NCBI GenBank assembly: GCA_014879565.1
Contig: JACSRW010000025.1
Span: 62,001-126,000, forward strand
Source: Chitinophagaceae bacterium
Lineage (GTDB): Bacteria; Bacteroidota; Bacteroidia; Chitinophagales; Chitinophagaceae
DNA: 64,000 nt
Direction of reading: 5' to 3'
Numbering within the stretch: the first letter of the stretch is position 1; each line of letters opens with the position of its first letter. The position numbers and the translations under genes were made by a program. Of the stretch, positions 8,138-17,436 are shown one piece after another. Below the pieces are notes generated by a model. The model made no database searches. It worked only from the letters and a program-made list of their open reading frames with translations, and was not told the origin of the DNA.

Positions 8138-9688
8138 TTAATTTACCTGTCTGACAATTGTGAATTTTCTTCCCGGGCCATCCGGCAGAAATCGAAAAGT
8201 GGAGGCCGGCAAACCGGCCTGGTTAACCAGGCTGGCATCGGTGTAAGGGCTCCAGCCATAATAAAGGGCTGAGGGACCATTCCGCATATCCAGCCACACC
8301 CTCCGTCGCCTGATGCGGGCAGGAATTGCCGATCCATCTGCCCGGCTAAATCCTCGCAGTTCCCTGCCATCTGCCGTGCGGAGAAACTTTCCGGTAAAAT
8401 GGAAACGGATGACCGCTCTGTTTTTCCAGAATCTGATTTAATAGGGCAAAGGGCCGGATGCAAGTATCTTTTTACGGTAAGTCCGGGCTAAAGCCCAGCT
8501 GGCTAGTCTTTCCCCGACAATTTTTTTATCTCTCGGGTGTACATCCGTCGAATCTCCCGCATCGGAAGAAACAACCATGCCGGAAAACGGGAGACGTTCC
8601 ATAATGATGCGTTGCCTGTCCCTGAACAGAGGCCAAAACTGACTTTTATACCGGCTGCTGTCAATGGATGATAACTGTACATAATAGACCGGCAGGGCTT
8701 TTTGCCCTGATTCTTTCCGAAAATTTTCCATCATTATAGTAAACAGGTCCGGATATTCTGTTACTCTTTGCAGTTCCTGGGCATTACTCTCACCCTGATA
8801 AAAAATTATTCCCTTTACCGGAAGCCTGAAAAAATGCTTCAAGGCGGTCTGCCAAACATAACCGGGTTTATAGGGATGAACCGGCCCGTACTCATCTGTG
8901 TCCAAAGGTGGATCTCCTGCCAACTGGACCCCGGCTCTTTGCCTGACCCAAACAGGCAGGTTGTCATTATACAGCCAGTTGCCAGCCATTTTTTTATAAA
9001 AGACCGGATGGCTTTTCAGCGCAGCCGGATTGATAAATGTTTCCAGCGGGGCACCGCCTATGACCAGTTGCACCAGTCCCACGGGCACTTTTGTTTCTCT
9101 GACTATCCTGCGACCGAAATACAGGGCGACCGCACTCATAGAGGCAGCATGCACACTGTCGCAAACCTGCCAGCCCTGGTTATAAAATAGCGACTGATTT
9201 AACTGTCTCCTGACGGAATCTGGATACCGTACTCCATATATATTTTTTCCCGCATAGCCGGGATTCCACAAGCGCAGATAAGCAACCGGCAGCGAATCTT
9301 TTTCCTTAATATAGTATTGGTCCTGGGAAAAAGGCCATTCCATATTGCTCTGCCCGATACAAATCCAGACATCACCAGTGATCAGCCCCGATAGACGGAT
9401 ACTGTCCTGTCCCGAATAAAACTGAACGGAAAAAGGGTCAGCGGAAGGCTTACGCGGAGGAAATTCAATCATCCATGTGCTGTCTGCGCCTGTCTGACCG
9501 TTTACGTGTATAGTTTCTGAAACCGCCCTGACCTCCTGTCCGGGTTTATTCTTACCCCAAAATCGCAGAGGATGGTCACATTGCAGCAGCATATGGCTGG
9601 TAAACAGCGGATCGGTCTTCAACTGCGCCAGCAGAAGGCCAGGCAGGAGAACGGCCGCTATAAACAGTTTAAACGAAAGAATATTCAT
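8138..9688 (-). pseudogene. nanS: Sialate O-acetylesterase, interrupted by an in-frame TAA
   Basis: From the ATG at 9688 (signal peptide MNILSFKLFIAAVLLPGLLLA) the frame encodes 416 residues of a SASA-family esterase: DVWICIGQSNMEW with nucleophile S114, FYQGESNA, and DVHP near the end supplying the catalytic Asp/His. A TAA at 8438-8440 stops it just after ASGPLPY. Beyond that stop the same frame stays open for 99 codons to a TAA at 8138 and encodes the family's expected C-terminal tail (VIRFHFTGKFL, YYGWSPYTDASL, GLPASTFRFLP). Alternatively one extra T near 8440 and one missing T in the run at 8421-8425 would restore KSDSG across the junction. The truncated product keeps the catalytic residues. 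The gene overlaps the epimerase end by 20 bases. The symbol follows the Tannerella-type nomenclature. Confidence 0.82.
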
Positions 9689-10868
9689 TTGACAAGTAAG
9701 CGCGTAATAACTGCCGGCAATACCATTCCTGCCTGGGCAGATGGAAAGGTCCTTTAAAGAGATTTCCCTTTGCTGTTTGCGCCAGGCTTCCGTCCCGGTG
9801 CAGGTAGCCATACCACTCACCATTTTCCGTATCATGAAAATGGCTATAGGCCCAGGTATGCACCTCATAATGCCAGGTGGCGTATTTTTTATCCCCGGTG
9901 ATCAGGAAGGCCAGCAGGGTGGCGATAATGGCTTCATTATGCGGCCACCAGAACTTCATATCCTGCCAGTATTCCTGTACCGGCTTCCCGTATACATCCC
10001 GGAAGTAAAAAAGCCCTCCGTATTCCGGATCCCATCCCCGCTCCCACATATAATCAATCATCCGGCAGCCAAGCTGGATCATTCGTTTGTCACGTCCCCT
10101 GTAAAGCGCTTCATGAAGGATAAACCAGGCCCCTTCAATAGCATGACCGGGATTAAGGGTGCGGCCGTCAATATGATCAATGATGCTGCCATCCGGAGCT
10201 ACCTGTTCCATCACACAGCGGATATCATCCTTCACGAAATAGGTTTCCACTTCATCCACCCAGCGGCTGATCCATTCATCACAACGCGGGTCCCCGATGG
10301 TTTCCCGCAACTGCTGCGCGGTGTTCATCATAATAATCGGCACGCCAAAACCTTTCGCAGGCCGGGTGCCAGTAAACTTGGCAGGGAGTAAGCCGGGATT
10401 TTCCACGTATTCAAGACACTGACCGAATACCCTTCGGGCATTTTCCGCGGCGCCGGTATCACCACTGGCTTTTGCATAAGCTGCTGCCCCGATAACATAA
10501 AAAGTTTCAGAAAAAAAATACCGCCGTTTTCTTATAGGTTGTCCGTCACGGGTAACATGAAAAAACATCCGGCCGTCTGTATCAAAGCAGTGTTGATTCA
10601 GGAATTCATACCCCAGCCTGGCCGCTTCCAGCCATTCCGGTTTTGCCTCCACGGTAGAATAGAGCGTAGCAAACAGCCAGGTAGCCCGGCCCTGGATCCA
10701 CACAGCCTTATCATCATCAATCAGGCTGCCGTCTTTATCCCGCATCAGCAGGAAACCACCGTATTCCCTGTCAACAGACCGGGGAAACCAGAATGGCACC
10801 GTACTGTTCAGCAATTGGTCCGAATAATACAGCTCCAGCCGCTTCAGCTCATCTAATGAATACATCAT
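9669..10868 (-). CDS. nanE: N-acylglucosamine 2-epimerase (AGE/renin-binding-protein family)
   Basis: 399 residues without a signal peptide, so cytoplasmic. The length and the repeated helical hairpins fit the (alpha/alpha)6 barrel of AGE-family epimerases. Likely active-site histidines are in NPGHAIEGAW, FWWPHNEAI and FKGPFHLPRQ, all positions where AGE enzymes keep histidines. In this cluster it should convert ManNAc, produced by the neighbouring lyase, into GlcNAc. Many Bacteroidota use this AGE-type enzyme in place of the NanE isomerase found in E. coli. It starts 2 bases after the sialidase stop and overlaps the O-acetylesterase start by 20 bases, which indicates translational coupling. 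The symbol is by function; it is not homologous to E. coli NanE. Confidence 0.88.
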   Translation of the reverse strand: MMYSLDELKRLELYYSDQLLNSTVPFWFPRSVDREYGGFLLMRDKDGSLIDDDKAVWIQGRATWLFATLYSTVEAKPEWLEAARLGYEFLNQHCFDTDGRMFFHVTRDGQPIRKRRYFFSETFYVIGAAAYAKASGDTGAAENARRVFGQCLEYVENPGLLPAKFTGTRPAKGFGVPIIMMNTAQQLRETIGDPRCDEWISRWVDEVETYFVKDDIRCVMEQVAPDGSIIDHIDGRTLNPGHAIEGAWFILHEALYRGRDKRMIQLGCRMIDYMWERGWDPEYGGLFYFRDVYGKPVQEYWQDMKFWWPHNEAIIATLLAFLITGDKKYATWHYEVHTWAYSHFHDTENGEWYGYLHRDGSLAQTAKGNLFKGPFHLPRQEWYCRQLLRAYLSNEYSFV

Positions 10869-10870
10869 AT

Positions 10871-12451
10871 TTATTTTATAAGATCCGCCACAGGAATTTT
10901 TACAAAATAGAGATCCCGGATACCTTCATACAGTATCCCGATATGTTTGTCATCCATTTGTGTCAGGCTTGAATAACCATATGACTGTCTTTCATCTATT
11001 TCCAGTTGCTGCTGCAGAGGCCAGCTTTCTCCCATATCTGTACTGGCCTTTATGGTGATATGCAAACGGCCTGAAGAGGTATTGGGATTGCTGAAGAAAA
11101 GTACATTTTTCTGATTACCCCCGACCGTAACCCTTGCCCTGATCAGGCTGGCCATACAAACGGGGTCCTGCAGGGCATTGTACGATGTGGCATGTTCTGT
11201 CCAGGTCGCTCCCATATTACCGGTGGTAGCTATACTCCGGTAGGCGCCCCGGTTATCACGCATATTCAGCATCAGCACACCCGGACTGGTTTCCACAACC
11301 TGGCTTTCCGTTGTATTGGAACGGGGGCCGTTGATTCCACCTTTCCAGCTTTGTCCGTGGTCATCGCTGTATATAATAGTGGAATAAGGCATTTTATTTT
11401 CATTCCAGTATTGAGCGGCAAAAACCAGTTTACCATCCTGCATGGCGATTCCATTACCGGGGCCATTGAAAAAAAGATGCCAGCCCGGATTTTTCACCTG
11501 CGGAGTGATTGTATATGGTGCCGACCAGGTAAGACCATCATCCCTGCTTTCCACCAGCACAAACTGTCCGGTTGTGTCCGGTGATAACCCCGGCAATGAC
11601 CCTGCAATGGAACGGTTCCCTTTACTCCAGAGAGCTGCCACAAATATTTTTTTGGTGACAGGATCAAACAAAATGGCCGGATCTCCCACCCCGTTATTTT
11701 CATGCGGGGTCCCCATATCCATGATCACCCGCATGGGTTGCCAGGATTTGCCGCCGTCGGTACTCCGGCTCAGTCCCACATCAATATTGCCGGGCAGGTC
11801 AGCAGTGTTTTTATACCGGATATCATATACGGCAAGCAGGGTACCCTTGTCAGTTGTGATGATTCCGGGAATCCGGTAAGTATGCACATTATCATCTCCC
11901 GCTTTGCGGACTACCGTACCGGTGTATTTCCGGTAGGAAGAACTCCCCTGGGAAATAAGCAGTTCCTTGCCGGTTGCATCTTTCAGGTGGTTAGCCCGTA
12001 TTTCTATCTTTTTTCCCGGCTCTGCATCACTCTTCAGTACAGCACTTATCCAGATAAAATGAAGCCCGGGAGAAAGGGAAAGGGAAAGGGGGATTTCAGT
12101 ATTTTCACGGTCAGGAACAACCGAAGTTATCATATTAGAGGCAGAAAAAGGTTCCGCTCCTGTACGGTAAATATCCAGCTTTTGCAGCAACTCAAGAGCC
12201 GCCGGGTCAAGGGAAAGCTGCAGGCTGCGGAATTGCTGTGTGCCGTTTCCCTGGGGCACTGACACCGCTACCCTGACCACCGGGTTGGCAGCCAGACCTT
12301 TCAGCACCGGCTGAACCGGCGACCAGGCCGAAGCTTCAACGGGTGCAGGTAACCCGGCTTTACTTTTCTGACATTCAAAACTGGTGCCCAGCAGAAAGAA
12401 AAAAGCCAGCACCGGCATCCATTTAATCCTTTTCATTTTTTTATTTTTCAT
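10871..12451 (-). CDS. nanH: Exo-alpha-sialidase (GH33, BNR repeats)
   Basis: 526 residues (two possible ATGs, 12451 and 12436). An N-terminal hydrophobic segment (~11-24) suggests export; C27 follows it but the preceding residues (SFE) are a poor lipobox. Residues ~45-175 match the BNR-associated N-terminal domain of Bacteroidota sialidases. The propeller starts with the YRIP motif (192-195), whose Arg belongs to the carboxylate-binding triad, followed by Asp-boxes STDGGKSW, RDDGLTW, DDHGQSW and STDMGESW. It releases terminal sialic acid from glycoconjugates. Its start overlaps the transporter's stop by 11 bases and its end nearly touches the epimerase, so all are read as one unit. Confidence 0.93.
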   Translation of the reverse strand: MKNKKMKRIKWMPVLAFFFLLGTSFECQKSKAGLPAPVEASAWSPVQPVLKGLAANPVVRVAVSVPQGNGTQQFRSLQLSLDPAALELLQKLDIYRTGAEPFSASNMITSVVPDRENTEIPLSLSLSPGLHFIWISAVLKSDAEPGKKIEIRANHLKDATGKELLISQGSSSYRKYTGTVVRKAGDDNVHTYRIPGIITTDKGTLLAVYDIRYKNTADLPGNIDVGLSRSTDGGKSWQPMRVIMDMGTPHENNGVGDPAILFDPVTKKIFVAALWSKGNRSIAGSLPGLSPDTTGQFVLVESRDDGLTWSAPYTITPQVKNPGWHLFFNGPGNGIAMQDGKLVFAAQYWNENKMPYSTIIYSDDHGQSWKGGINGPRSNTTESQVVETSPGVLMLNMRDNRGAYRSIATTGNMGATWTEHATSYNALQDPVCMASLIRARVTVGGNQKNVLFFSNPNTSSGRLHITIKASTDMGESWPLQQQLEIDERQSYGYSSLTQMDDKHIGILYEGIRDLYFVKIPVADLIK

Positions 12452-13673
12452 TGTCCGCCATTTCAGCTTGTTGAGGCCGCAGGAAAAACAACTGCAGTAT
12501 TAAAGCGATCGCCACAACCGCGGCCAGAAAAGCAAAATCTCTTCCCAGGTTACCCTTGTCGGTAGACTTCCCCAGCCAATCGGTGATAAACGCGCCGGCA
12601 AATACGCCGGTCATATTCATGATACCATACGCCGTAGCACGGTACCGGGCTGACACAAACTGGCAAAGAATCGGCATATTGTTGGCATCAAACATTCCAT
12701 AACCAAAACCAAAACAAAAAGCGGCAGCGAGGATGGCAAAAAGGGTATGGCCAAATCCGATAAAAAACAGGGCAGGTATGGTAAGGGATAACCCGATGGC
12801 GCTGGTATAAATACGTCCTCTCAGGTTACGTTGAATCCATTTATCAGACAGAATTCCTCCGGCAATAACGCCCAGGAATGAAGAAGCCGCAATCGTAATA
12901 GTGGATAGCGGGCCTGCTTTTGACATATCAATACCCAGGTTTGCGGAAAATAAGGTCGGCAGCCAATTTTTTACTCCCCAGCCGGGAAGACTCGGCACCG
13001 CGAAATAGAAGAGTATGATCCAGAATGACAGGGTGGAAAAGAGCAATGCCAGTCCGCGCCAGGGGTTGCCACGGGTATTATTTTCCTGCGGACTCAATCG
13101 TCCGGGTTTTTCGTGCAGAAAAATGAGCAGTACCACGGCATAGAGCACACCCGCCAACCCGAAACCCTGGAAAGCAGTTTGCCAGGTAAAATGATGAGCG
13201 ATGGTGGCACCGAATCCCCCAAGGGCCTGCCCCATATACAAACCCGTCATATGAATACCTACGGCCAGTGAACGCGTTTTATTGCTGTGATAGTCGGCAA
13301 TCAGGGAAAGTCCGGCCGGGATATACAATGCCTCACTCACACCCATTATGGCGCGTAACCAGTATAACTGTTGAAAATTCTGTGCATAGCCCATGGTCAG
13401 GGTTACTGCAGACCAGACAAACAAACTGCCGACAATAAGTTGTTTCCTGTTTATCCGGTCTGCAATGATCCCGGCAAATGGACTCATGATACCATATATC
13501 CAGAGAAATACGGCCATCAGCCTGCCGAATTGGGTGGCCGTCTGCAATTCCGTAATATCCGCCATCATGGAAGGCTTCATGGTACTGAGCATCTGCCTGT
13601 CCATATAGTTCAGCAGTGCCACCACCCAAAGCAGTCCCACCACTATCCATGGATATTTCGGAGATTGATTCAT
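12441..13673 (-). CDS. nanT: MFS transporter, probable sialic acid permease
   Basis: 410 residues with about 12 hydrophobic segments, beginning WIVVGLLWVVALLNYMDRQ. The MFS loop signature is seen at GIIADRINRKQ between TM2 and TM3. It resembles the anion:cation symporter-like MFS members that serve as NanT in Bacteroides and Tannerella sialic acid loci. Lying between the mutarotase and sialidase genes, it most likely carries Neu5Ac across the inner membrane after SusCD import. The ATG overlaps the kelch gene stop by 4 bases (13670-13673) and its stop overlaps the sialidase start. Transport direction and substrate are inferred from context only. Confidence 0.83.
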   Translation of the reverse strand: MNQSPKYPWIVVGLLWVVALLNYMDRQMLSTMKPSMMADITELQTATQFGRLMAVFLWIYGIMSPFAGIIADRINRKQLIVGSLFVWSAVTLTMGYAQNFQQLYWLRAIMGVSEALYIPAGLSLIADYHSNKTRSLAVGIHMTGLYMGQALGGFGATIAHHFTWQTAFQGFGLAGVLYAVVLLIFLHEKPGRLSPQENNTRGNPWRGLALLFSTLSFWIILFYFAVPSLPGWGVKNWLPTLFSANLGIDMSKAGPLSTITIAASSFLGVIAGGILSDKWIQRNLRGRIYTSAIGLSLTIPALFFIGFGHTLFAILAAAFCFGFGYGMFDANNMPILCQFVSARYRATAYGIMNMTGVFAGAFITDWLGKSTDKGNLGRDFAFLAAVVAIALILQLFFLRPQQAEMADNEK

Positions 13674-14848
13674 TTCAAAGCGGGTGGTATTTTACCGAGA
13701 AGGAACCAGGGAGACCGGACACCAGCCCTGATTTCACCGCTGGGTATCACAATATAATCATTCCAGATCAGGGCTTCCGTTGTAACAGGTGTATCATAAG
13801 GCAGGTTACCGGCACTTTTCCAGACCTGCTCACCGGGACAGAAGCGAAGTATTTGCCGGCTGAATCCGGGATGGGAGGACTGAATCCGGATTTTCTCCTG
13901 ATTCAAACGATCCTTTTCCTGCTGATTTTTTTCCCCGCCAATTTCAGCAATGATTCTTTCAACCTGATTAAAGACAAGCCCCCTGTCTCCGCCCAGCAGC
14001 AGTATGCATTCATTTCCGGTCAGTACCCCTGTGCCGGCTGCCAGTGCATAAGGCATTGATTGCACCTGTTGCCATTTCCCTCCCGGAAAAGAGATTTCTG
14101 TAACCTGCGAATAAAAAAGACTGATTCCGTTCTGTCCTTTGCAGCGTCCGCCTGTCAATATCAGACGGACCCCTTGCGCATCCGGTAAAGCAAATAACCG
14201 GCCATGAGAAACTGGCTGCAGCAATGCCGGGCCTTCTTTCCAGCCTTTATCTTCAGCTGCCAGGTTCAGTATAAATAATTTGTCCGATACCCCCCCTGCT
14301 GTTTCTCCCCCTGCAATAAAGATCTGTTCATTATAACAGGCCACCATGGCATTAGCCAACGGTACGGGAAGGGAAGGTAAATTGTGTACTTCCGTCTTTT
14401 GGGTATAATTATTCCATGAGACTATTCCACATTCCGCGCGCAATCCTTTTCCGGATTCCCCTCCCCCGAAAAATATCCCGCGGGCTGTGTTGCAGGATGC
14501 AGTATAAGCAAGGGGTTCCGGCAATCTGCCTTCGTCGCTTACCAGCGATATTTTTCCCCTGCGCAGGGATAAAACAAATATCCGGTCATAGTATTTTTTC
14601 TTTCCGCCAAACCAGGGCATGGTATCCGGAAAATTGGCTCCACCGGCTACGATCAGTTTATCCTGGTGTATGCCGGCCAGCATGCCGGCATACCCGGCAC
14701 CACCGGGTGAATTTTCCGGCTGCGGAAGGACGGATACCTGTCTCCAACGGATCTGATTCCGGTATCGTTCCTGGGCGCTCACAGGATTCCTCGCCTGTAT
14801 CATTATTGAAAGAATAAAAAGCGTTATATAATGGAACCTTATTGACAT
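13670..14848 (-). CDS. nanM: Kelch-type cyclically permuted mutarotase (NanM-like)
   Basis: 392 residues, with a hydrophobic N-terminus ending near NPVSAQ that fits a signal peptide. Kelch-like blades are visible as repeated GG motifs followed by aromatic/W positions: LIVAGGANFP, GIFFGGGESG, IFIAGGETAGG, LILTGGRCKG and LLLGGDRG. This matches the family of cyclically permuted mutarotases related to E. coli NanM, which speeds conversion between alpha- and beta-Neu5Ac in the periplasm. Its start overlaps the NanA stop by 10 bases and its end overlaps the MFS start by 4. Function assignment rests on family plus operon position. Confidence 0.86.
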   Translation of the reverse strand: MSIRFHYITLFILSIMIQARNPVSAQERYRNQIRWRQVSVLPQPENSPGGAGYAGMLAGIHQDKLIVAGGANFPDTMPWFGGKKKYYDRIFVLSLRRGKISLVSDEGRLPEPLAYTASCNTARGIFFGGGESGKGLRAECGIVSWNNYTQKTEVHNLPSLPVPLANAMVACYNEQIFIAGGETAGGVSDKLFILNLAAEDKGWKEGPALLQPVSHGRLFALPDAQGVRLILTGGRCKGQNGISLFYSQVTEISFPGGKWQQVQSMPYALAAGTGVLTGNECILLLGGDRGLVFNQVERIIAEIGGEKNQQEKDRLNQEKIRIQSSHPGFSRQILRFCPGEQVWKSAGNLPYDTPVTTEALIWNDYIVIPSGEIRAGVRSPWFLLGKIPPALK

Positions 14849-15783
14849 TGACCGACGGTGTCATTCAATTTAGAACAAAATCGGGTAAACTGAATGGTTT
14901 CGGTATCTGTCTTAAAGAATGCGTATTCAGCCGCACTCATATTTTTTACCGGCAGCCGGAACTCTCCGCAATCAAGTCCGATCAGCCGCATATAGGCTTT
15001 GCCTGTTGCAATACCTCCATATTTCCCGAGCAGGCGGATCATATCAACCGATTGCTGCTGCAGTGCCCGGGCTCTCTCCAGGTCTCCTGCTTCGAAAGCA
15101 CTTATTAACTCATAATACAGGGGGGCGGCATAGTTGAATGTACTGCCCACCGCACCCCGGGCTCCGAGCGAAAGTGCCGGCAGCATATTTTCATCCCTGC
15201 CCCAGAGCATATCGTATTTCCCGTCTTTGTAATGCAGGCAGGAAAGAAAATCCATGAAATCTTCATGGGTATATTTAATACCGGCAAAATTCGGAATCAG
15301 CCCGTCTGCTTTTTCCAGCAGCTCAATCATGGGAAATCCCACACCCGTCAGCACCGGTATATGGTAATAATAAAAAGGCATATTCGGAACGGCAGCTGCT
15401 ACCTGCCGGCATATTTCGGCCAGTACAGATACATTTGCCGGTTTAAAATAAAAAGGAGCTGTAAAGGACACCGCGTCCAGTCCGCAATCACGTGCATGCA
15501 GGGCCAGTTCCCGCGCATCTGCCAGGCAGGTACCCCCCAGCAGAGGCATAACGGTAAATGCCGGATCATTTTTACTGCAGGCGGCCCATGCTTCCGCAAC
15601 CGCCATTTTTTCCCGGATGGTCAGGGAAACGCCTTCTCCGGTTGAACCACAGATAAAGGCGCCTCGCACATCATTGGCACGCAACATAGCATAGTAGCGG
15701 GGAATAAGGGAGAGATTCAGGCTTCCGTCCGGATGCATGGGTGTAAAGGGGGCGGCAATCAGCCCGGTCAGATGTTTATTCAT
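14839..15783 (-). CDS. nanA: N-acetylneuraminate lyase (DapA superfamily)
   Basis: I chose the ATG at 15783; an in-frame GTG lies 6 bases upstream. The 314-residue cytoplasmic protein shows the lyase hallmarks: GSTGEGVSLT (~46-55) for pyruvate carboxylate binding, the tyrosine of YYHIP (Y140, equivalent to Y137 of E. coli NanA), and the Schiff-base lysine K170 in GIKYTHEDFMD. It splits Neu5Ac into ManNAc and pyruvate. The family also contains dihydrodipicolinate synthase, but the surrounding sialidase, mutarotase and epimerase genes make the NanA role very likely. It is the first enzyme gene after the SusD hairpin. Confidence 0.9.
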   Translation of the reverse strand: MNKHLTGLIAAPFTPMHPDGSLNLSLIPRYYAMLRANDVRGAFICGSTGEGVSLTIREKMAVAEAWAACSKNDPAFTVMPLLGGTCLADARELALHARDCGLDAVSFTAPFYFKPANVSVLAEICRQVAAAVPNMPFYYYHIPVLTGVGFPMIELLEKADGLIPNFAGIKYTHEDFMDFLSCLHYKDGKYDMLWGRDENMLPALSLGARGAVGSTFNYAAPLYYELISAFEAGDLERARALQQQSVDMIRLLGKYGGIATGKAYMRLIGLDCGEFRLPVKNMSAAEYAFFKTDTETIQFTRFCSKLNDTVGQCQ

Positions 15784-15814
15784 CCTCACAAATTTATTAC
15801 CAAAAATTTTTAAG

Positions 15815-15840
15815 AACCGGGGGCAGGACTACCCCCGGTT
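15815..15840 (-). terminator. Hairpin between susD (nanU) and nanA
   Basis: A perfect 9-bp GC-rich stem (15815-15823 with 15832-15840) with an 8-base loop. In the transcribed (minus) direction it is followed by TCTTAAAAATTTTT, an imperfect U tract. It sits 33 bases after the SusD stop and 31 bases before nanA. It may be a leaky terminator or an RNA-stabilizing 3' structure for the susCD part of the message. Confidence 0.65.
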
Positions 15841-15873
15841 TGCATTTATTGCTGCTCTTGCTTATGAGAAAAA

Positions 15874-17403
15874 TTAATAGCCGGTTGTTTGCGTCAGCAA
15901 GGGATCATTATTCATCATACTCTGCGAAATCGGCAACAGCATTTTTGCCGTTGTAGTGGGTGAAAGATAAATAGAACGGATGTTACTGTAAACATAACTG
16001 TCACCCGCCCGGCGCAGGGCCCACCAGCGTTTACCTTCTCCGATGAATTCCCGCAGGTATTCTTCCAGGATGGCATTCATATTATCGGTTACTGAACCAT
16101 TGGTAAAAACCGGAGCCCCGGCACCGTATGCGCGCTGACGTATCTGAGTAATTTCTGCACCCGGATCCTCTCCCAGTTTTGCCTTTGCCTCGGCAAGAAG
16201 CAGAAGAACATCTGCATAGCGGTAAAGGGGAAAATCGTTATTATAAACCTGGGAGGTACCCGTAACTGAGCCGGTCCATTTACTCAGCAGCACCCCGCGA
16301 TAAGCATGGGGCGGTACCGTTGAATACATAACACGGAAAGAATAATTCACCCGCTGATCAGCCGGTCCGCTGGTAAGCCTTGTTACCATAGCGGAAGTCA
16401 TTCCCACCCGGTTGGCTCCGTTGATATACGGATAAACAGACTGAACAGTTGGGGTGGGCGCCTGTGCAAACGAATAAGAAGAGGATTGTACCCCGTTGAC
16501 CAGGAAGATGCTGAATGAACCCTGGGTTGCCTGACCCAGTTCATAGTTAAGGGCCATGATGATTTCCGGGTTATTTGATTTTTTGGTGGGATCAAATGAA
16601 TTTCCATAAACTGCATTCAGATTCAATGCAGCTCCCTGCAGATTTTTCACTTCCGTGAGTACATTTTTTGCCGTGGTAAGATCTGTATTACCACCACCCA
16701 TGTGGGTACCCGACCAGATGTACACATCTCCTTTCAGGGTCAGGGTTGCCACCCGGTTCCAGAATGTCCGGTTACCGGCCGGTATGGTATTGGAACTGCC
16801 GAACAAAGTCAATGACTGCTCAATATCATTTTTAATCTGTAACATCACAGAGTCAGCGCTTGTTCTTGCTTTATAGGTCTCCGCCGCGTTGCTGATGCTG
16901 GTAACCGGCTCTGTCGTCAGCGGAACAGCTCCCCAGGTTCTCAGCATAGTATAATAGATGTAGGCGCGGATGCCATACATTTCGGCCAGCCATTTGTCCT
17001 TATTGGCCTGGATAACCGGGCTCTGGGGTATCACTTTGATCACATTATTGATCTGGTAGATGAGGTTATAGAAACCACCCCAGTTTCCGTAAGGCACATT
17101 GAGGGCGCTGATATTATGGGTGTACAGCTGCTGGGATGTTCCATCGGCCGATTCAGTAAAAATGCCATCAGCCCAGATATCGGAACGCATTTCACCCAGG
17201 TTAAAAAGGGTGCTGTTATAGGCCCTGAGCCTGGAATATACTCCCACATAGAGAGTCTGTGCCGCATTGGCATCGGTGAGGGCCAGGGAAGTACTGATCT
17301 GGTCCTGGGGAACCACTTCACCCAGTTGTTTTTTACAGGAGGTTGCTGAAAACACAAGGGTCACCCCGGTTATTACAGCAAGCATATAATTGATTCGTTT
17401 CAT
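15874..17403 (-). CDS. nanU: SusD/RagB-family lipoprotein, sialic acid uptake (NanU-like)
   Basis: 509 residues. The signal peptide ends in a lipobox-like SATSCKK, so C23 is probably lipidated and the protein sits at the outer membrane. The body fits SusD: N-terminal TPR region (GVYSRLRAYNSTLFNLGEMRSDIW, YGIRAYIYYTMLRTWG) and a C-terminal part with DFPLYRYADVLLLLAEAK and EFIGEGKRWWALRR. It pairs with the SusC gene 33 bases upstream. In Tannerella and Bacteroides, NanO/NanU carry out TonB-dependent uptake of free sialic acid; the same role is inferred here from the operon. The gene symbol is by that analogy. Confidence 0.88.
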   Translation of the reverse strand: MKRINYMLAVITGVTLVFSATSCKKQLGEVVPQDQISTSLALTDANAAQTLYVGVYSRLRAYNSTLFNLGEMRSDIWADGIFTESADGTSQQLYTHNISALNVPYGNWGGFYNLIYQINNVIKVIPQSPVIQANKDKWLAEMYGIRAYIYYTMLRTWGAVPLTTEPVTSISNAAETYKARTSADSVMLQIKNDIEQSLTLFGSSNTIPAGNRTFWNRVATLTLKGDVYIWSGTHMGGGNTDLTTAKNVLTEVKNLQGAALNLNAVYGNSFDPTKKSNNPEIIMALNYELGQATQGSFSIFLVNGVQSSSYSFAQAPTPTVQSVYPYINGANRVGMTSAMVTRLTSGPADQRVNYSFRVMYSTVPPHAYRGVLLSKWTGSVTGTSQVYNNDFPLYRYADVLLLLAEAKAKLGEDPGAEITQIRQRAYGAGAPVFTNGSVTDNMNAILEEYLREFIGEGKRWWALRRAGDSYVYSNIRSIYLSPTTTAKMLLPISQSMMNNDPLLTQTTGY

Positions 17404-17436
17404 TTCTTTCGTTTTTTAATTCTTCAGCAAGAGGGT

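Noticed and set aside
8143-8463. A 106-codon alternative frame over the tail of the O-acetylesterase
   Set aside because: Only its first residues (KSDSG) match the expected esterase; the family-like tail is in the frame of the main gene, so it is not a separate gene.
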